Assembly: GCA_019649035.1 (NCBI GenBank)
Contig: BMAT01009839.1
Location: 137,909 to 166,743, forward strand
Length of the DNA: 28,835 bases
Direction: 5' to 3'
From: Elysia marginata
Lineage: Eukaryota > Mollusca > Gastropoda > Plakobranchidae
The notes below the pieces were generated by a model, which was not told where the DNA came from, made no database searches, and worked only from the letters and a program-made list of their open reading frames with translations. This document shows, one piece after another, positions 1 through 12,200 of this stretch. A program made the translations under genes and the position numbers. Each line of letters opens with the position of its first letter. The first letter of the stretch is position 1.

Positions 1-617
1 CACACACACACTGTGATGACCAGGGCTAGCCTATGCTGTGATAAATTTAGGTGTAACAGCCTCTAGGCCAGGCCTGAAAGCTTCTAGCATGCTCTAAGAC
101 TAAGCCCACACACAAAAAGTGGAAGTGTGTAGTAGGAGAAGCGAAAGGAACAGGGCTATAAAAAAGACGTACGTAGTACGTCCACAGCGCATATAGGTGG
201 GCATTAATAGGAAGTAGGTGGTACGTCCACAGAGCAGCGAAGGGGTTAACAAGTTTTTTTTTGTTGGTTTTTTTTTTGGTTTTGAACAGAAAATCAAACT
301 TCATAGCTAAAATTAGTTAAAAACAAAAACCAAAAATTCGCTAAAATTCATCATAAATATATCTATGGGTTTTAGAAATGTATTTTTCTGCTTTCCCAAT
401 TGTCAGCCTGGTGAGGTTGAAAAGAAAGATTTTAAAGTAGCAAACCTTAATTCTAAAACAAAAAAATTAAGTGTGCTTTTTTCTTCAAGGCACCTTATTG
501 TCTCTTACTTTGCACTAGGTTTTTTCTTTGTTATAATTACACATGTGTTTTCATTTGGTGTCCTCTCTTTCTACTTTACTCCAATTCTGTCTATATTTAC
601 TTTGGGGTTTCCTTTAG
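1..617. other. upstream intron of the ACVR2-like gene, non-coding
   Basis: No exon is recognisable here. The kinase residues that should precede the exon at 618 are absent, so this is most likely intron sequence. It opens with a short CA run. GTACGTCCACAG occurs twice (176-187 and 221-232), the second time just inside a piggyBac-like MITE end at 234-249. Open frames on both strands are short and low in complexity. A polypyrimidine-rich stretch precedes the acceptor AG at 616-617. Confidence 0.55.
221..249. mobile_element. terminal fragment of a TTAA-bounded (piggyBac-like) MITE
   Basis: GCAGCGAAGGGGTTAA at 234-249 resembles the right end of the MITE at 1207-1436 (GGCAGTGAAGGGGTTAA) and ends in the TTAA typical of piggyBac-type insertion. 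No partner inverted repeat is visible to the left, so the element is truncated or continues off the window. Confidence 0.4.
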
Positions 618-748
618 GTCCTGTAAGTGACTACCGCCTTCCGTTTGAGGCTGAGGTCGGCCAACAGCCTTCCCTTGAAGATATGCAGACTCGAGTTGTT
701 ACTAGAAAGATGAGACCAGCCTTAAATCCACTGTGGAACAAGCACCCT
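618..748 (+). CDS. ACVR2: activin type II receptor (ACVR2-like), penultimate exon (partial gene)
   Basis: This exon encodes part of the kinase C-lobe of a TGF-beta superfamily type II receptor, a single-pass plasma-membrane serine/threonine kinase that phosphorylates type I receptors after binding activin or BMP ligands. The peptide begins [16 protein letters not shown], continues [11 protein letters not shown] and ends at LWNKHP. This follows vertebrate ACVR2A/B almost residue for residue (GPVDEY.LPFEEEIGQHPSLEDMQ from memory of the family). The acceptor is TTTAG at 613-617. The first base of the Gly codon comes from the preceding exon (phase 1), which lies off the window. The donor is CCT|GTGAGT at 748/749. 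The exon joins in phase 0 to 1707. The PSLEDMQ motif separates this family from BMPR2 less cleanly than the next exon does. Confidence 0.93.
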
Positions 749-1706
749 GTGAGTAGATCAACCTTCACTCTAAAGGCTGAAGCATGAGGCTTATGAAAAA
801 ATACCTTTAATTGAAATTTGGAGCTTGTAAGTGTGGTGTGGAAATTATCATGGTGCTGGCAATTTAAACTGAATGTGCTACCGCATAGCGCACAAGTAGG
901 GTGTCTATAATTTTTTTAGGCTTTTGAGAAATTGTCTGGTGATATCCCTGCTTCTCTACGCAATGAATGGTCTTTGCAAGTGCAAGTTATTGAACCCATT
1001 AAATTATCTGTTAAAAAGCTTTTTCTCATCCTCACATTTAAACAATTTTAAGCTTAGCAAAGGCTAAGATTTGATTCATGTAATAAAAAAAAAAATACTA
1101 ATGCTGTATCAGTTTTATACCTGAAAAAATGTAATTTTATCAGTAATATTTAAATTATGGTCACTGTATTTTTCTTTTATTCTTTCTCTTTGTTCACATA
1201 TTTTTATTAACTCCTTCACTGCCAAACCTGAGTCTCGGTTGGGGTAGACAGTTCTTGATTTTTTTTTAGTCTTATGAACAGTCAAAGGCATATATCCATG
1301 AGAAACTTGTGCACATGGTAAGCCAAACAGATTATTTTCGTTGCTAAGGGGGAGGTTTGAAATTTTTTTCAATTTGCCTATTTTTTGAAGTTTTTAAATG
1401 GTAAAGGCAGAACCTTCCAGGCAGTGAAGGGGTTAACTGTCATTAAATGATGGCTATGAAGGATGCAAGGATGGTAGAAGAAGGCTAAGAAAAATGGGGG
1501 GAAAGCTGAATCTTTGAGGATTTTTTCCTTAGAAACTGAGCCCACACTGATCTTTTTTTTTTATTTAGGATAAGTTGCTCCTGGTTGAAATATTTTTATT
1601 TTTTAATGTGGAGGAATACAGAAACAAAAACAATCTCAATTATGAAAAAGACTAATAGGGAATGTAATGATAATTATGGTTATTTTATTTGTCAAATCTT
1701 GTTTAG
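749..1706 (+). other. last intron of the ACVR2-like gene
   Basis: A 958-bp phase-0 intron, with donor GTGAGT and acceptor TTGTTTAG. It carries a TTAA-bounded MITE at 1207-1436 and several poly-T/poly-A tracts. No other coding sequence is seen. Confidence 0.85.
1207..1436. mobile_element. TTAA-bounded MITE, piggyBac-like
   Basis: Terminal inverted repeats TTAACTCCTTCACTGCC (1207-1223) and GGCAGTGAAGGGGTTAA (1420-1436) match with one mismatch and include TTAA at both outer ends, the target duplication of piggyBac-type transposons. The 230-bp element has no coding capacity and sits inside the last ACVR2 intron. A second, more decayed copy lies at 24477-24669 and shares internal motifs such as GTCAAAGG and AGAAACTTGTG. 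Confidence 0.75.
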
Positions 1707-2105
1707 GGCCTGTGCGGACTGATTCCAACAGTGGAGGAGTGTTGGGATCAAGATGCAGAAGCCCGTCTGTCAGCAGGCTGTGTGCAGGAACGCATCAGGC
1801 AGCTTGCCCGCACTGTCAACTCTCAGCAGCAGACGCAGCTTATCTCTGATGAAGCCCCACCTCTTCTACAGCAGCAGCAGCAACAGCAGCACTTTCTAAA
1901 CAATGCCAACAATGTGAACTCAACATCTGCCCCGGTCATCCTAACTTCAACCCAGATCCCTCAGCCGCCATCGTCCCTGTCTGTGGTGCCTCCTAGTCTG
2001 TCCCCAGGGTACTCCCCAGCTGTCTTAGATGTAAGCAGGGACGCCAGAATGAGCGGCTCCCACTTAAATGGTCAACTGGAACATAACCCAGGGATCATCT
2101 GCTGA
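1707..2105 (+). CDS. ACVR2: activin type II receptor (ACVR2-like), terminal coding exon
   Basis: The exon completes the kinase domain and gives the receptor's cytoplasmic tail. It starts [20 protein letters not shown] after the acceptor at 1705-1706. The [10 protein letters not shown] stretch is kinase subdomain XI, with its invariant Arg, and SAGC fits ACVR2 rather than BMPR2. After about 30 residues the kinase ends, and a tail of roughly 100 residues follows. It has seven consecutive Gln (1869-1889), Asn-rich sequence, a Pro/Ser-rich segment ([17 protein letters not shown]) and the C-terminus GIIC. Vertebrate ACVR2A has only about 40 residues after SAGC and ends ESSL, so this tail is longer and different. 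The stop is TGA at 2103-2105. The exon codes for 132 residues. Confidence 0.92.
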   Translation, partial: GLCGLIPTVEECWDQDAEARLSAGCVQERIRQLARTVNSQQQTQLISDEAPPLLQQQQQQQHFLNNANNVNSTSAPVILTSTQIPQPPSSLSVVPPSLSPGYSPAVLDVSRDARMSGSHLNGQLEHNPGIIC

Positions 2106-2830
2106 AACCAAGTCCAACTGTAGAGGATTATTGGATTACATCGCAGTCGCCAGATGATGACTTCAACGTCAAATTACTAAGAGCTAGAGAAGTTGCCTCT
2201 TTCCTGTAACTTTCATACATCTCTTCTCCCCCAAAGTCGGTGGAATACTCGTGGCACTCTCAGGCAAATATGATGCTGCCAGCACAGGGCATAAACTTCT
2301 TTCAAAAGACGTGCTGTTGTAGAGGTTATCTTGTCTCGCACCCTTCTGGGCAGAGACTAATCTTTACTCAGATATGGCATGATAAAGGGAATACATGTCC
2401 ATCTTGTGTTGTACTCTGTTTTAAGGTGTTTTATCACTGTGTAAAGGTGACATAGAAAGCTTCAAGCTCACAAACTTCTGAAGTCAGAGTGGTGAACTTC
2501 TAGTAGCCCACCCAAGGAAAACCATGGAAGAGAATACTTTCTGATAGTATTTCGGGCATTCTGAAACAAAAATTGATTGATGCATGCACCTTGCATAAAT
2601 AGTTTCTACACATTGCATACTCTTATCAGAAGAACCTGAAAAGGTCTTGACAAAGCCTATACTCAAATCAAGGTTGGTAAAATTTGTAGGCTATAAAAAA
2701 AATACAAAAATACTGTAAAAATGACTTGTAAGAAATAAAGGCTTATTACTCTGACCAGTGGACGATGGAACTAGCTTGTAAGTTCTGTGCTGGTTGGGCT
2801 TATCAATTTTCAAATAAAAGTGTGTAAACG
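2106..2830 (+). other. 3' UTR of the ACVR2-like gene (minimum extent)
   Basis: Non-coding sequence directly after the stop codon. AATAAA occurs at 2734-2739 and 2813-2818 and could end a short transcript. Other AATAAA copies occur much further on (for example 7711-7716), and no competing gene is visible before about 12 kb, so a much longer 3' UTR is possible. RNA data would be needed to fix the end. Confidence 0.5.
2734..2739 (+). terminator. candidate poly(A) signal of ACVR2-like gene
   Basis: AATAAA, 628 bases after the stop codon. A second AATAAA lies at 2813-2818. Either could define a short isoform. AATAAA is frequent by chance in DNA this AT-rich. Confidence 0.35.
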
Positions 2831-5800
2831 CTGTTCCTGGTCTGAACTTCTAATTTGATGGAAAAAGACAGGACTGCTCAGGTGCGTCAGGAATATATCG
2901 TTACAAGTTCTCCAAAGGACTTCTCTAACCCTAAAAACAGTTATGATATTTAACTGTGTAGCTTTCCCCCTTCTCATATAAAGTTACACCTTTTTTTCTT
3001 TGAGGATATGAAACTTTGGCTCCAGAAAATTCCTTTGGATTCTAGGTCCTTTCAAAACTTCATTATAACTGTGCTTCTATTAACGCTTTTCCTTGTGGGT
3101 TAGAGTAGGGGTAAGCCCCCACACAAGCACACAAAAATAAGTTTTCACACAATTTAGAGAATCCTTACAAAGCAAATTTAACGAAGCAGTTTTTTAGTCC
3201 CTGGCTCTTAGTTTTCCTACAATATGTGGAAAGGGTGGTGAACATAACCTTAGTTTTCCTACACTGTGTGGAAAGGGTGGTGAACGAAACCTGAATTTTT
3301 GTGCAGCTGTTTCACCAGTGCTCAATCTTGACACTTTTTCTTCCACACTATTGGAGAGACCATGGCGCAGCTTCTCGTAAGATTTTTCTAAGTGCATTAT
3401 ACTCACATTCAGGAGGTATGGAGAGTTTGTGTTATGTTTTTATGTATGTGTGTATAAACCTTCATCTGGGTGATGACTGTTGCAGTACTTGCTCCCCTCC
3501 CCACACTACATTTCCTCAGTCATAGCATATAGCTGCAATGTTTTGCAAAGGTTGTTGAGATCATTTTATTTAAGATGGTCTGCTGTTATGAAATAATTCG
3601 TTGGTGGGTCAAGTTTAGTATCAAATCAAAAAAAGCTGAAACATTTTCAGTAAATGTGTTTGAAGACAAGAGGTCTAAGGCACATTTAAAGTATTAGGTC
3701 TCAATGCTTTAGTGGTAAGTTAACAAGGGCTAGGGTCCCAAAAGCTGCTGAAAATAGAAGAAAATGGTTAAAAAAAAAAAAGCACACCAAAATTGAAATA
3801 GCTTTGTCTTCATTTTGTTAATTTTCTGAAGACTTCTTATTTTGTGATTTCTCTCCAAAGCAAATGCGACTTATCTTTTTCATCTAACTCATTCAGCTTG
3901 CATGAGGGTGGGGAAAAACAATGAACTATATTGTGCCATTCTATGATTGTTTAGTGTAATCAAATGTATTTATCTCATTTCTGTCTCTCATTGTGAATGT
4001 GATTATCAAAGACTCAATGTTAAAAAAGGTAGAAATTGTAGATAAGGGATCATTACCAAGTAGGTTGACCGTCCTAAAGTACTAGACTTTTGCCCAGTTA
4101 CTGGATAATTGCTATTTTGGTGTTCTCAAATATGAAAAGGCAGGGTTATCTTGAATAATCAATGTACAGCCATACAGTGTAAAAGTTGTGATATGAATTG
4201 CAAGTTGTTACGTTGAGTGGAGTAAATTTTCAAACACAAGATTTACTGCTTTTATCAATTGTAGAGGTACAACTATGCTTCTTAACAAAAACATTTGGAT
4301 CTCGTCAATTTGAGAGCACCTTTCTTTTTTTCTCTAAACATTTTTCTCCTACTGACAAATAAAATCTGGCAATCCCTTTAATTATTGTAATGTAAAGTTT
4401 TAGTGTACAAGATAGAGAAAACCCAAAGGAAGAAAAATATGCTGTTCAACAATTGGCTCATGTCATGTAAGGTTTGCCCTTTCTCCTCTCAATTTCTGAT
4501 CAGATGATAGTCTTTTTTAACTTGTTGATGTAAATAAATTGTACAGCTATATTGAACCCTCTATATATATGGCATTTTAATACCTCAGGCCGGTTTCACA
4601 GCTGGTGACCACATCTACTTCATCATCACATCTCTTTCCTCGCTTCATGTGTAATTTGTACATTTGATTTAGGTTCTAAGGTTTACATTTTTAAAGACTT
4701 AGATTTGTGTATGAGGCTATCCCAAAAGTTTGTCTAATTCGTATTATGTCTTCTTCAACACAATCAAATAAGTTTTAGATTTAGTACTTTTCTATACAAA
4801 AACTCATTTCATGTTTAAGATTGGTTGAACAGATAGTACAGATAGTTTCAGTTATGTTGTGTCAAACATTTTTGTGTCGTCCTTGATATTATAGAAAAAT
4901 GACGTGGTTTTTTTATTTTTAAGGTGTAAAAAGGTGGACACTTTTAATGTCCTACTTTGCCTTGAAATTACTATCTTCCTGATTTTAGCGATTAATTTAG
5001 ACTGCCTGTTGAACCTACACAATAAAAATTTAGGTCTATTTATTGATTCATAGAAGTACACTGTCTACATTTGCTTAGATTTAGAGGACGTAACGCTTAC
5101 CGTGAAAATACTACTTAAAAAAACATACAGCTTTTTTATTTATTTATCTAAGGAAACTTTAAAGTAAAGCAATTTCTTTAAATCAAAACTGGACATTTCT
5201 CAGCTTCAGCAGAGTAGCGCTCGTAAATAAAATTTGTGGCTTTTGATTTAAGCAACAGTGGAAGTGAATTTTTATGTTGTCAACATTAAGAATTTTTTAA
5301 ATCTTTGGTATCATCATGAACCCTTTTCAGCTTGATTCAGTACATAATTGGGTTTTGTATTTGAAAATATCCCTATTAGGCTGACCACAGCGAGTTTTCA
5401 AAGCAAGCGGTTAGATCTATCGGCGTGAATGTTTGGAGTGGTGGTGCCCTCAAAACCGTGCTTTGTCCTAACATTGCTGTAGCCCCATTCAGTGCAATAA
5501 TGATAGCAGCACAGAAAATTTTTTATATAGAAACTTCCATGCTCCCTAATGATTCTTAATCTTGATTAGTCTTCAAGTTGAGTGTGCCTAAAATTAATCT
5601 CAATACAAATTTTATCTGTAGTGATTGTTATATTCAGTGCAAATTAGCTAAATTTTATGTATTATTGTAATGTAAAATGAAGTAAATCTACCACTAAAGC
5701 TTTTATTAGGGTACACTCAAAACATGTACTATTGAATATGGAAAGGTGGCCTTCTAGAACCAGGTCTTAGTTTTCAGAAATAGATCTGCAGCGAAATTTA

Positions 5801-6910
5801 CCTAGTGAGTGTTATGTACAAATAAATAACTTCTTATTTCAAATCGTTCTTGCTTATACAATAGTTTCAAAAATGATTGTGAAAGAGAGGAGCCAAGACG
5901 TGTGCTATGTATGATAAGATACAAATCTACGTCTAGATAGATGGTTTAAAAATTAATTTTGAAGGGTATGTGACTTTCACTCCCAAAGGATGTGTTTCTC
6001 TGTTATTAAATGTATATGCTTTTGTCATCTCGAGACTGCAAATTATTACTTTGTGTGTTCCAAAGTGAAAGATAGTCCACATAAAATGAAGAAGCAATGA
6101 AAATTAAGATGTTTGATTAATGTGTATTTTTGTAGTGAATGTTATTCCTTAATATGATACTTGGTTAGAATGGAAAAAAAAAGGACAAAAATACCCTTGT
6201 TCCTTGTGTCTCCCTAAACCTACTTTTAAAACATTATGGTGTTTGAATTTAATCTGCGAAAAGCTTGTGTTGAAAATCATAATACAAATTGCACCCTTGT
6301 AGTGAATGTATGTCTAAAGATTGGCGTTGTGTTTCATTTGCTGAAAATGTAAGTACTTGAAAACTTTCATAATTGTAACATAGTAGTGTGAACTTAGGAT
6401 AAATTTATGAATATTTTAAAAACTTTTGTGTATTCGGTTCCCACAGACATAACAAATCATGGCACGGTTTTGCCTATCCATTATACTAGTTCTAACTCAT
6501 TAAAATTGTTTTAGTGTTTTAAGAATGGGTTGCCTAAAACCTCCAGCCACAAACATCCAATAAATCATTCATTCTATTTTAATTATATAGACTTCTTTCG
6601 TAGCGAGTTCTTTTGCCCGAATTAAACACAGAGCTGTAATTATAAGTTTTTGAAAATTTTTTCATATTTTTTCTTTCTCATTCGTAAAAATTATAAAATA
6701 CTTTCTCTACACTATTTACACAATTAGAAGAGTATTGAGTGAGTTTAATTTTTTCACCTCATTGTGCATGTTTCATGTAATTAACAACTTTTGGGATTGC
6801 CTTGTATGCATAGGGTTTATATCAGTTAATGCCTCCTTTAAAGGTTCAAATTTTTATTTTGCTTTTTCTTTAGTTGTGTTCTTGTTCATGCTTTCTTTCT
6901 AGGAACACAA
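2831..6910. other. AT-rich stretch without a recognisable gene
   Basis: No open frame here looks like a protein, and I see no splice-compatible conserved exon. It may be an extended ACVR2 3' UTR or intergenic DNA. The one clear structure is a 42-bp tandem duplication at 3207-3290. Short poly-A/T tracts are scattered throughout. Confidence 0.5.
3207..3290. repeat. 42-bp tandem duplication
   Basis: Two adjacent copies begin CTTAGTTTTCCTACA and contain GTGGAAAGGGTGGTGAAC. The first is 3207-3248 and the second 3249-3290, with a few substitutions between them. Confidence 0.8.
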
Positions 6911-7561
6911 ATGTCTGGTGTCAGGGTGAATGAGTCAGAACTTGATATATAGGTCATTTTCTAATTTTTCTTTATATTTTTAGTCAAAAGCTTTTAATAT
7001 TTTTCCAAGAAATATTTATTTAATTTTATTAGCTTTATTACCTATGGAAACTTTGAAAAATGTCTTGCTGAAAAGAATATTTGTCTTGCAACCAGTGAAA
7101 GTCGAAATCGGAAGGTAGTCAAAAATTGGTATCACAGAAAAGCTTATTTTCTCTACTTGCAAATACAAAAAAAGCTCTTTCGTGCTTCTGTATGAAGTTA
7201 TAGCCGTTTGAAGTCGTCAGGGTAAGGAATTGTGAAATTTCAAAAAGGGGAGAAAACAGTTTTCAAAGTTTATACGACTATAATAAAGGTATTGACTGAT
7301 GCCTCCATACCAACTAAAATTAAACACCTAGAAATGAAATTTGAACATCAATTAGTTGTGAAAACTGTTTAGAAATGATTTTAGCGTCAATATCTAAAAT
7401 AAAAAAATTTGACTTCTGAACGCCCAATAAACTTTAAAAGCATATATCTTCAAACTAAGCCTTTCGACTTACAACTCATTTGGATAGAAAGTCAGAATGC
7501 GATACATATGCTTTATAGCTGAAAATTAGGGCATCTGATCATTCATCCGGGAGGCGAGACA
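6911..7561. mobile_element. MITE family 1: nested or overlapping decayed copies
   Basis: A left terminal repeat of family 1 (TGTCTTGCRACCAGGGTGAA, then a TGAGT core) appears at 6911-6940 as GTCTGGTGTCAGGGTGAATG and again at 7082-7113 as GTCTTGCAACCAGTGAAAG. An inverted right end lies at 7536-7561 (ATTCATCCGGGAGGCGAGAC), and a partial one near 7410-7425 (GACTTCTGAACGCCC). The simplest reading is one copy at 7082-7561 overlapping or inserted in an older copy that starts at 6911. There is no coding capacity. Confidence 0.45.
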
Positions 7562-8780
7562 AATGAAAGTAAACATCATTGTGAATTAAAAAGTTCAACA
7601 TTTATCATGAACCATTTTGCTCACCCAGTAACAGTGGAATATTGTTTGAATGCATTTTGCAATGCAACTAAAACTTTGTTTTACATGTGCTCTGTTCTAT
7701 AACTTCTTCAAATAAATAAGATGTTACTTGAAATAAACAAAAACTCTTATATTTTCTTTCTTTGTTGTTACCTCTACGCATGAGCACTCCCATTTGTCCT
7801 TTATAAGTTTAATTTTGAAAGTGTTATAATGTAGAGGTTTAAGTTAAAGTAACCTGAGAATGAGAACAAATAAAATTGTTTTATTCTTTGCAGCTTTTCA
7901 GGAAACTGAAAATTTCAAACGAACCCAGTCAATGTATTGATCAAAATATTAACACCTGTGAGTGAAAATTGTGGCATTTGACACATTTGAACTGGTTGTA
8001 AGACAGAATTGCCATCTATCAGATCAATATGGTTTTTCAAACATAACCAAGTAATATTGCTTGCTTAATTCTTGTGCGTTTACTAATGATTTAACATGTG
8101 GGAGAAATTTTGGTAGCCAATAGGTGCCTCTAAACATCTTATTAATCATCAGACATGTAGAGTTATTTTTCTATAATTCAATTTTTCTCAGGCTTTTTCT
8201 TGTTGTTTATCCCTCTTGTTGTTTTGCATTCATAACACACAAGGACTGAAATGATTTGATGCTTGCCTGCTAATCTTTCAAAGTACAAGCCCAGTATTTT
8301 CCCATGTTTTTATCGCACAAGATTAAAAATTTATAAGCACAGAAAATGTATACAACTACCTCATTTATTCTCTTGAGATCCAAGTGGTGCTTCTTCAAGT
8401 TGGCTGTGTTCTTCACAGTTCAAACCTTATTTTCTCAAGACTTTACAAATGCCAAGAGAAAGATTAAGGAGAAACCGCCAATCAACATTGAGAACTAGTC
8501 AACTGTAGGCAAAGTAATTAGCTAGTGACTGAAAGAACTTCAAAGTCAAACAATAATAAGTCATCATGTAGGAAAAAGTTTTTTATGAATCCCCCAATTG
8601 ATTTCTGCCCTTAACTCTTTTCTGACTGCACACCCTGAGATTTCTTATGTGTCCAGTCCTTTAATCCCCTTCTACCTGTTCCTTGTCTAAATTTTGGTAT
8701 AAGGGTAGATGCGGATGGCTTCCCTTGCTCAAGTAATAAAGGGTGCACTTGTAAAAGTTTGAGACTTTTTTTTTATTAGT
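7562..8780. other. AT-rich stretch without a recognisable gene
   Basis: I see no gene or clear repeat. An AATAAA at 7711-7716 is followed by A-rich DNA and could serve as a distal poly(A) signal if the ACVR2 3' UTR is long. Confidence 0.4.
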
Positions 8781-8881
8781 TTTATGGCAAATTTGCACCA
8801 TGGGGATCTAGGCATAGAGCGAAACACTCACGCAAAACCTGCTGGAGGAGAACAGCGACATTATTTCTGTATAACATGAAA

Positions 8882-9216
8882 GAGTTTCTAGCTTCATAGA
8901 CAAATGAAACGGATTCCATCAAATGGAACCCAAAAGTAGCTAATGTCAGGAGTAAAGGCATAATATTCAATTTAAAAAAAGTTTTTTTGGCTTTTTATAA
9001 ATGTTTCAATTTTTACTGAAAGAACACATCACTGAACTAGATATAAGCTTACTTCATGCTGAAAAGTTTTTAAAAAAAGCGATAAATATATTTCAAACTC
9101 CCTCTGTAGGAGTTAACGCCTTACATGATAAAGTATCAATCTATCTTCAGGAGCTTGTTAAACTATACAATCATACCAGACCCATATGTCCACCTAAAAA
9201 TTTGCGTTTATTTTAA
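8882..9216 (+). pseudogene. unrecognised protein-like remnant, frameshifted
   Basis: The + strand reads like protein across two frames. From about 8904 one frame gives NETDSIKWNPKVANVRSKG and then IIFNLKKVFLAFYK. After a one-base shift near 9000, a second frame continues FQFLLKEHITELDISLLHAE and runs on through KLYNHTRPICPPKNLRLF to a stop at 9214-9216. The composition (mixed charge, regular hydrophobics, helical spacing) looks coding, but I cannot name a family. The break and the missing flanks suggest a decayed transposon gene or retrocopy. A chance open frame is the alternative. Confidence 0.3.
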
Positions 9217-12200
9217 CCTATGAAAAGTCGAAGTTTGCTTTCAAAATCTTTTCAGAACCACACCCCCAGATTAAAATAGAATTCCTTTTAGAATTTTGAA
9301 ATTCTTCAATTCTCAAAGAAAAGTCTTAAAACTGAGCTTACAACTTTAAAGGATTATTTTAGTAGCTAAATATCCATATACAATTTTTTTTATTTACACC
9401 CTTAGTCATATGTTTAGATTATTTTGTTACACTTACATTTAGTGAACTAAAAAGATGACTTGTGATTATATCTCTTCTTTTCTTTAATTTTCTGTTATAC
9501 ATTTTTACAACAACAAAAAAGAGCTGTAATTTTTTTTAGTATACACTTCACCTTATTTTATAATTTTACAAAATATACAATCTTTTGTGTTTTTATTTAA
9601 AAAAACTTCTCATGTATGGTTTATTTCTGGTTAGCTTCTATTCTCTTTCATATGTAATCATGGGCAGTGTTCTTTAAAAGAAAACTTAAAAAGGCTTAAA
9701 CTTCCATTTAATCTTTATAGAGTGACCATTCATCATCTAAGCACTGTCCTTGTGTCTCTCCCACAATAGGCATCAACTAAAAGTACCTTGTAGAAATCAT
9801 GTTCTTGTTTTGATCTTTTTAGTTTTAGGCTGCATTCCTGTAACCTCGCATGGATTCATTCTCACATCTAGCTGTTTTGAGATGAGTCTATTTTTTTTTC
9901 TTCGTTTAATTCCTGTATATATTATAAATTACATAATATAGGCTTGTGTTGTGTGAGAAAAGAAAGGATATAATGGATACAAATTCAAGGCATGGCGAGG
10001 CAGCTTCACCCACTATAATGCAAATATTTGCACTAGTGGGCATAATATAGTAGTACTTCTAGTAGCAGTATTGATTGTGTTGCACATTTTTAGCTATTTT
10101 TGTATTTTGTTATGGTATTATTCTTGTGTCCCACCATAAAAATATTTACAAGGGCATTACAAATTGTTGGTTTTTTTTTTTTTAGTTCCTTGCCAATTAA
10201 GAAAAAACCTTAAAGGTTTTTTTTAATTGTTTGTTTTCATGCTATTCTGATATTTAACAAATTTTAAGTGCAAACTTACTTTACCAAGTAGAAGGCAACT
10301 GTGTCTGTAAACTTTTACTATAATGGCATGTCATTCATATTTAAATATTAAATGTAAAGAATTACTATCTATTACTTGCCTTTAGATATTTCTGTATTTA
10401 TGTAAATAATACATGTATACAGTACTTCTATGATGTAGTAAGCTTTAAAGATAGTATCCCTCTTTTTCAAGCTGTTTGAATGCCGAAACCAACAGAGTAA
10501 CAAAAGATTGTAATGTTTTGTCGTCAGCATCAGCATTTAACAAGTTGCAGCATTTTTAATAATGAACATTCTTTTATTATTCTTCTTTAGCAAAGTGTCT
10601 ATGAATTTCATGTTTAAGAGTTTTGAAATGACATTATCAGTCTGTGAATCTAGCCGACAGCAGAATGATGAGGGTAAATCATTAAACTAAGAAGATTGAA
10701 TAACAATTTAATTGAGATTCATAAAGGAGAATGTAAGCATAAGCTCTGCCCACTACTTTTTACTGTTTAGCTGAGTGGCGCAGACTTCAGGTAGGACATG
10801 AAAAATGGCAGATTTTGTTGTTGCTGCTGTCGCAATCACTGTTTATATATGACTGAATTTTGAGAAAAATTACCATGGTTTGTGATAAATTAGCCTGATC
10901 TGGTCTATAATTATATCTAACAAGTTTTTAAACAAACTTTTGAGGAAAAAGGTCTTTTAAGCATGAAACAATATGAAGGTGTCCCATGGCAAAGAAAGAA
11001 AAGAGCGATCATGGCTGGAATAGAGATGTGCAGCGTTGATTAGTACACCGATCACCAAAACAGAGACAACTGATGACTTATTAAGAAACATTAAAGTTTC
11101 TTGTTATCACAAGACATTTAATCTTTATCTAATCTGACAGGGTATCCATATATTTTGTTGTACAGCAATGATGACTTCTTTCAGAATCTGAAATATGTTT
11201 GGAGTCTTTGTCAATATGCTTGTTTGTTATGCAAGTAATCTTTGAAGAGATACTTTACAAATAAATGTAGACTCGTTTAGTTATTGACTCATACAAAAAA
11301 AAGAGCATTGCATTATTTATATATTGCTATGCTTTTCCTGAAGTCAGTCAAGTCACTTTGCACATGATTATATCGTGATCTTGTGTATAGGACAAAGTCA
11401 AGGCCATTGGCCCATAGGTGAAATTGTCTTAAAATAACCAGATTGATTGATTTTACAAGGAAAAACAGCTGCCTACTTGTATAGCCAGGCGACTAATGAG
11501 TCTTGTTTTTGCCTTCCCATACCCAGTGTTACCATGAAACTGTGTGTTTTGGTCAAAGAAGACTGTGACCAAATGAAGGTCATCTGCAGATTTTAAATGC
11601 TCAATTTCTGTAAATATCAAATGACGGGTTACACTTTTTTTGTTGTGAAACTTAAAAAAAAAATTTTTTTTTTCAGCCGTTGAAAAAAAGGCATTTATAA
11701 GGAGAAATCAGAGATGTTTTTGTAATCTAGTAAAATATTTGTTTCCTTGTTATTCTTGATCATAAATGTAAATCTGTTTTTGTGTGTGTGTGTGTGTTTG
11801 AAATTTTCATGTCTGTGTTGTCCATCAGTCAACCTTTTCAACTTTGTTTTTACTTGTATTACAGGTTGCGATATGATTCTGAATAAAAGCTATGTACGTA
11901 CTTTGCCCTTCATCATTTTGTTGTTGGTTTATAGTTCATTGAATGTCATAATTGTTGTGATAAAAATTAAAAGAAGCAAAAGTTTCCTGATAATTGTAGG
12001 TCTTGCTTTTGAGGAAAATAAGATCTCTTTTGTGAGCTTGAGTAAAAAGACTTTTTTCAGATTGTAACTACTGTTTTAGTATTTCTTAACATCTGCAATA
12101 GGGCAAGATTTAGCTTTTATGCCACATAAAGTTCTAAAAGCTGCACTGAATAATTTTTTTTTACTTTGTTACCTCAGTGAGCACTCCAGTAAAATAAATA

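Noticed and set aside
47-304. Minus-strand frame with repeated CGRTTY-like words
   Set aside because: It comes from the duplicated GTACGTCCACAG element and poly-A/T tracts next to a MITE end. No family resemblance.
11747-12067. 106-codon + strand frame with several hydrophobic stretches, like a small membrane protein
   Set aside because: It begins in a TG repeat and T-rich DNA. Composition follows the AT background, and there is no recognisable motif or splice context.
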